A stretch of DNA of 64,000 nucleotides, taken from assembly GCA_947169105.1 (NCBI GenBank), contig CAMVOL010000002.1:62001-126000 (forward strand). Reading direction: 5' to 3'. The notes beneath the pieces were generated by a model. It saw only the letters and a list, made by a program, of their open reading frames with translations. It was not told the DNA's origin and made no database searches. The stretch comes from an uncultured Bacteroidales bacterium (GTDB taxonomy: Bacteria > Bacteroidota > Bacteroidia > Bacteroidales > WCHB1-69). Below are positions 62,508 through 64,000 of the stretch, in pieces; the first letter of the stretch is position 1, and each line of letters starts with the position of its first letter. Made by a program: the position numbers and the translations under genes.

Positions 62508-63842
62508 GTGTTACCGTCGAATTATTCTTCCCGCAGCATCATCGCCCTGGCCTTGCCGATTATGGCGGGGAATTTGGCGCAGACGATCATCACGTTTGTG
62601 GATACGGCGTTTCTAGGCCATTTGGGGACGGTGGAACTGGGTGCCGCGATGATGGCGGGACTCTACTACTACGTCTTTTCCACGCTGGCGTGGGGTTTCG
62701 CGACGGGCATCCAGATTATTGTGGCGCGGCGCTTCGGCGAGAACAACCTGCCGGAGGTGGGCGCGGTGTTCAAACACGGTCTGCTGGTGGTGGCGGCCCT
62801 GTCGGCGATGCTGTTCCTGCTGCTGCACTATGGCACCGACATTTTCTTGAAAGGTATCATCTCGTCGCCCGACATCCTGAAAGTGTCGGAAGAGTTTATG
62901 CATTACCGGCACTACGGCATCATCTTCGTCTGCTTCAACTTCTTGTTCCGCTCGCTGTATGTGGGACTTTCCGACACGAAAATCATCATTTACACCACGT
63001 TGTTGATGGCGGTGGTGAACATCTTTTTCGACTATAGTTTCATTTTTGGTCATTGCGGAATGCCGGAGTTAGGGGTTTCGGGCGCGGCGATTGCCTCCGT
63101 GCTGGCCGAAATATCGGCGTTCATCTTCTTCATTTTCTATACGCTGTTCCGTCTTCCCACAAGAAAGTACGGCATCTTCCCCATCAAAAGGGTGCGGATG
63201 CCGTTGGTCAAGTCCATCGTGGGGCTGTCGCTGCCGACGATGGGCCAGCGGCTGGTCTCCTTCGGGGCGTGGTTCGTGTTTTTCGTGATGATTGAGCGTA
63301 CGGGGGAGCTGGCCGTGGCGGTGTCGGGCATCGTGCGCAGTGCCTATATGGTGATTTTGGTGCCGGTGTTTGCCTTTGCCGCCGCCGCCAACACGCTCAC
63401 CAGCCGTATTATCGGCGAGGGGCACAGCGATGAAGTGGGACATCTGCTCCGCCGGATTCTGAAAATCTGTCTCTGTTTCTTGGTGGTGCTGGTGGCGGTG
63501 TGTGCCGTCATCCCCGACACGATAGCCACCATCTACACCGATGACGCGGCGTTGGCGGCGGCCTCGGTGCCGTCGTTGCGGGTGGTGTGCGTAAGCGCCC
63601 TGCTGATGAGCGGTGCCTGCATCCTCTTTGAGGCGGTGTCGGGCACGGGCAAGACGATGGTGGCCTTCATCCTCGAATCGGCCATACTGGTCGTATATAT
63701 TGGTTATATTCTGTTTGTTACGAAATTATTCCCGATGCCCGTCGAGGTGATTTGGGTGGCGGAAATCCTCTACGCCATCCTGCTTGGGGCGGTGTCGTGG
63801 GGATACCTGCGGTGGGGCAAGTGGCACGGAATGAAGGTGTAA
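62508..63842 (+). CDS. MATE family efflux transporter
   Basis: 444 residues with about 12 membrane segments. GTG start (VLPSNYSSRSIIALALPIMAGN); no ATG upstream is in frame. MATE features: ALPIMAGNLAQTIITFVDTAFLGHLGTVELGAA in the first lobe, GFATGIQIIVARRFG, and the mirrored second lobe from about residue 235 (GLSLPTMGQRLVSFGAWF, AANTLTSRIIGEG). It likely exports drugs or metabolites in exchange for Na+ or H+. It begins right after the right inverted repeat, so its natural leader may have been replaced or disrupted by that element. Confidence 0.93.
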   Translation: MLPSNYSSRSIIALALPIMAGNLAQTIITFVDTAFLGHLGTVELGAAMMAGLYYYVFSTLAWGFATGIQIIVARRFGENNLPEVGAVFKHGLLVVAALSAMLFLLLHYGTDIFLKGIISSPDILKVSEEFMHYRHYGIIFVCFNFLFRSLYVGLSDTKIIIYTTLLMAVVNIFFDYSFIFGHCGMPELGVSGAAIASVLAEISAFIFFIFYTLFRLPTRKYGIFPIKRVRMPLVKSIVGLSLPTMGQRLVSFGAWFVFFVMIERTGELAVAVSGIVRSAYMVILVPVFAFAAAANTLTSRIIGEGHSDEVGHLLRRILKICLCFLVVLVAVCAVIPDTIATIYTDDAALAAASVPSLRVVCVSALLMSGACILFEAVSGTGKTMVAFILESAILVVYIGYILFVTKLFPMPVEVIWVAEILYAILLGAVSWGYLRWGKWHGMKV

Positions 63843-64000
63843 AGGCTGCCGCGGCACGGGCGGCGGTGACGGAAGAATACCACAGGTGATGACGCGGAAG
63901 GGAGTGGGGAGATTCCGCCAGCCTGACGGCCGGCGGAATGGTGTGGGAAGTCGATGTGGAAAGGAGGGCAGAACTTCCAAACAGCATTAATCCTCGGAAT
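63843..64000. other. Gene-free window end
   Basis: The last 158 nt are GC-rich; I see no convincing coding or structural feature here. Confidence 0.5.

Overview
The window is chromosomal DNA of a Bacteroidetes, most likely a Bacteroidales lineage carrying a type IX secretion system (T9SS). Three lines of evidence support this. Many upstream regions carry the Bacteroidetes -7 promoter box TAnnTTTG(C). Several proteins have T9SS C-terminal sorting domains or FISUMP modules. The gene families (YqgE, DUF349, DRTGG/PHP, TonB, SIMPL, DUF4143 ATPase, S23-type four-helix-bundle protein) are typical of the group. I cannot name a genus. No rRNA, CRISPR array, prophage or complete insertion sequence is visible. 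One tRNA (Glu, UUC) is present.

Layout. 1-2743 (+): probable 3' end of dnaX, a small exported protein, a MerR regulator and an aspartate-type aminotransferase. 2820-14927 (-): an operon of acyl-CoA ligase, DUF349 protein, methyltransferase, UDP-glucuronate decarboxylase and YqgE, then a nucleoside deaminase, a GT2 glycosyltransferase, an L,D-transpeptidase lipoprotein, a second aminotransferase and RsmE. 15074-16330 (+): DUF4143 ATPase. 16400-19400 is an AT-richer accessory island. Two ~240-bp copies of a palindrome-rich repeat bracket a small XRE-type gene. On the other strand lie a PD-(D/E)XK-like protein, a GIY-YIG-like protein, a protein resembling an AAA+ domain without its P-loop, and an unlisted 37-aa hydrophobic ORF. 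19429-24194 and 32576-40835 are two paralogous surface loci. Each pairs a 160-aa T9SS-sorted protein with a very large exported repeat protein ending in FISUMP modules; the second has a long collagen-like Gly-X-Y region. Between them lie rodA-mrdA-polyprenyl synthase, a SIMPL protein, and a membrane pyrophosphatase followed at 2 nt by an unlisted 56-aa ORF. 40940-53936 is an operon of an outer-membrane beta-barrel, a 2955-aa exported giant and a fibronectin-III-like protein. 54109-56975: tRNA-Glu, then manC, a degenerate M23 protein and a conserved hypothetical. 57211-63842: DRTGG and PHP proteins, an EF-G, TonB, a HATPase protein, a four-helix-bundle gene inside inverted repeats, and a MATE transporter.

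How they work together. Cell-envelope work dominates: elongasome peptidoglycan synthesis (RodA/PBP2), L,D-crosslinking, an M23 factor, sugar-nucleotide supply (ManC, UDP-xylose-type decarboxylase), isoprenoid carrier synthesis and TonB energy transduction. About 25 kb is devoted to giant exported repeat proteins. The most unusual parts are the paired T9SS/FISUMP loci with nearly identical internal DNA repeats, the giant-protein/barrel operon, the nuclease-like island next to palindromic repeats, an interleaved inverted-repeat structure at 24319-24450, and a DRTGG/PHP/HATPase set of the kind usually seen beside [FeFe]-hydrogenase genes but here without the hydrogenase.
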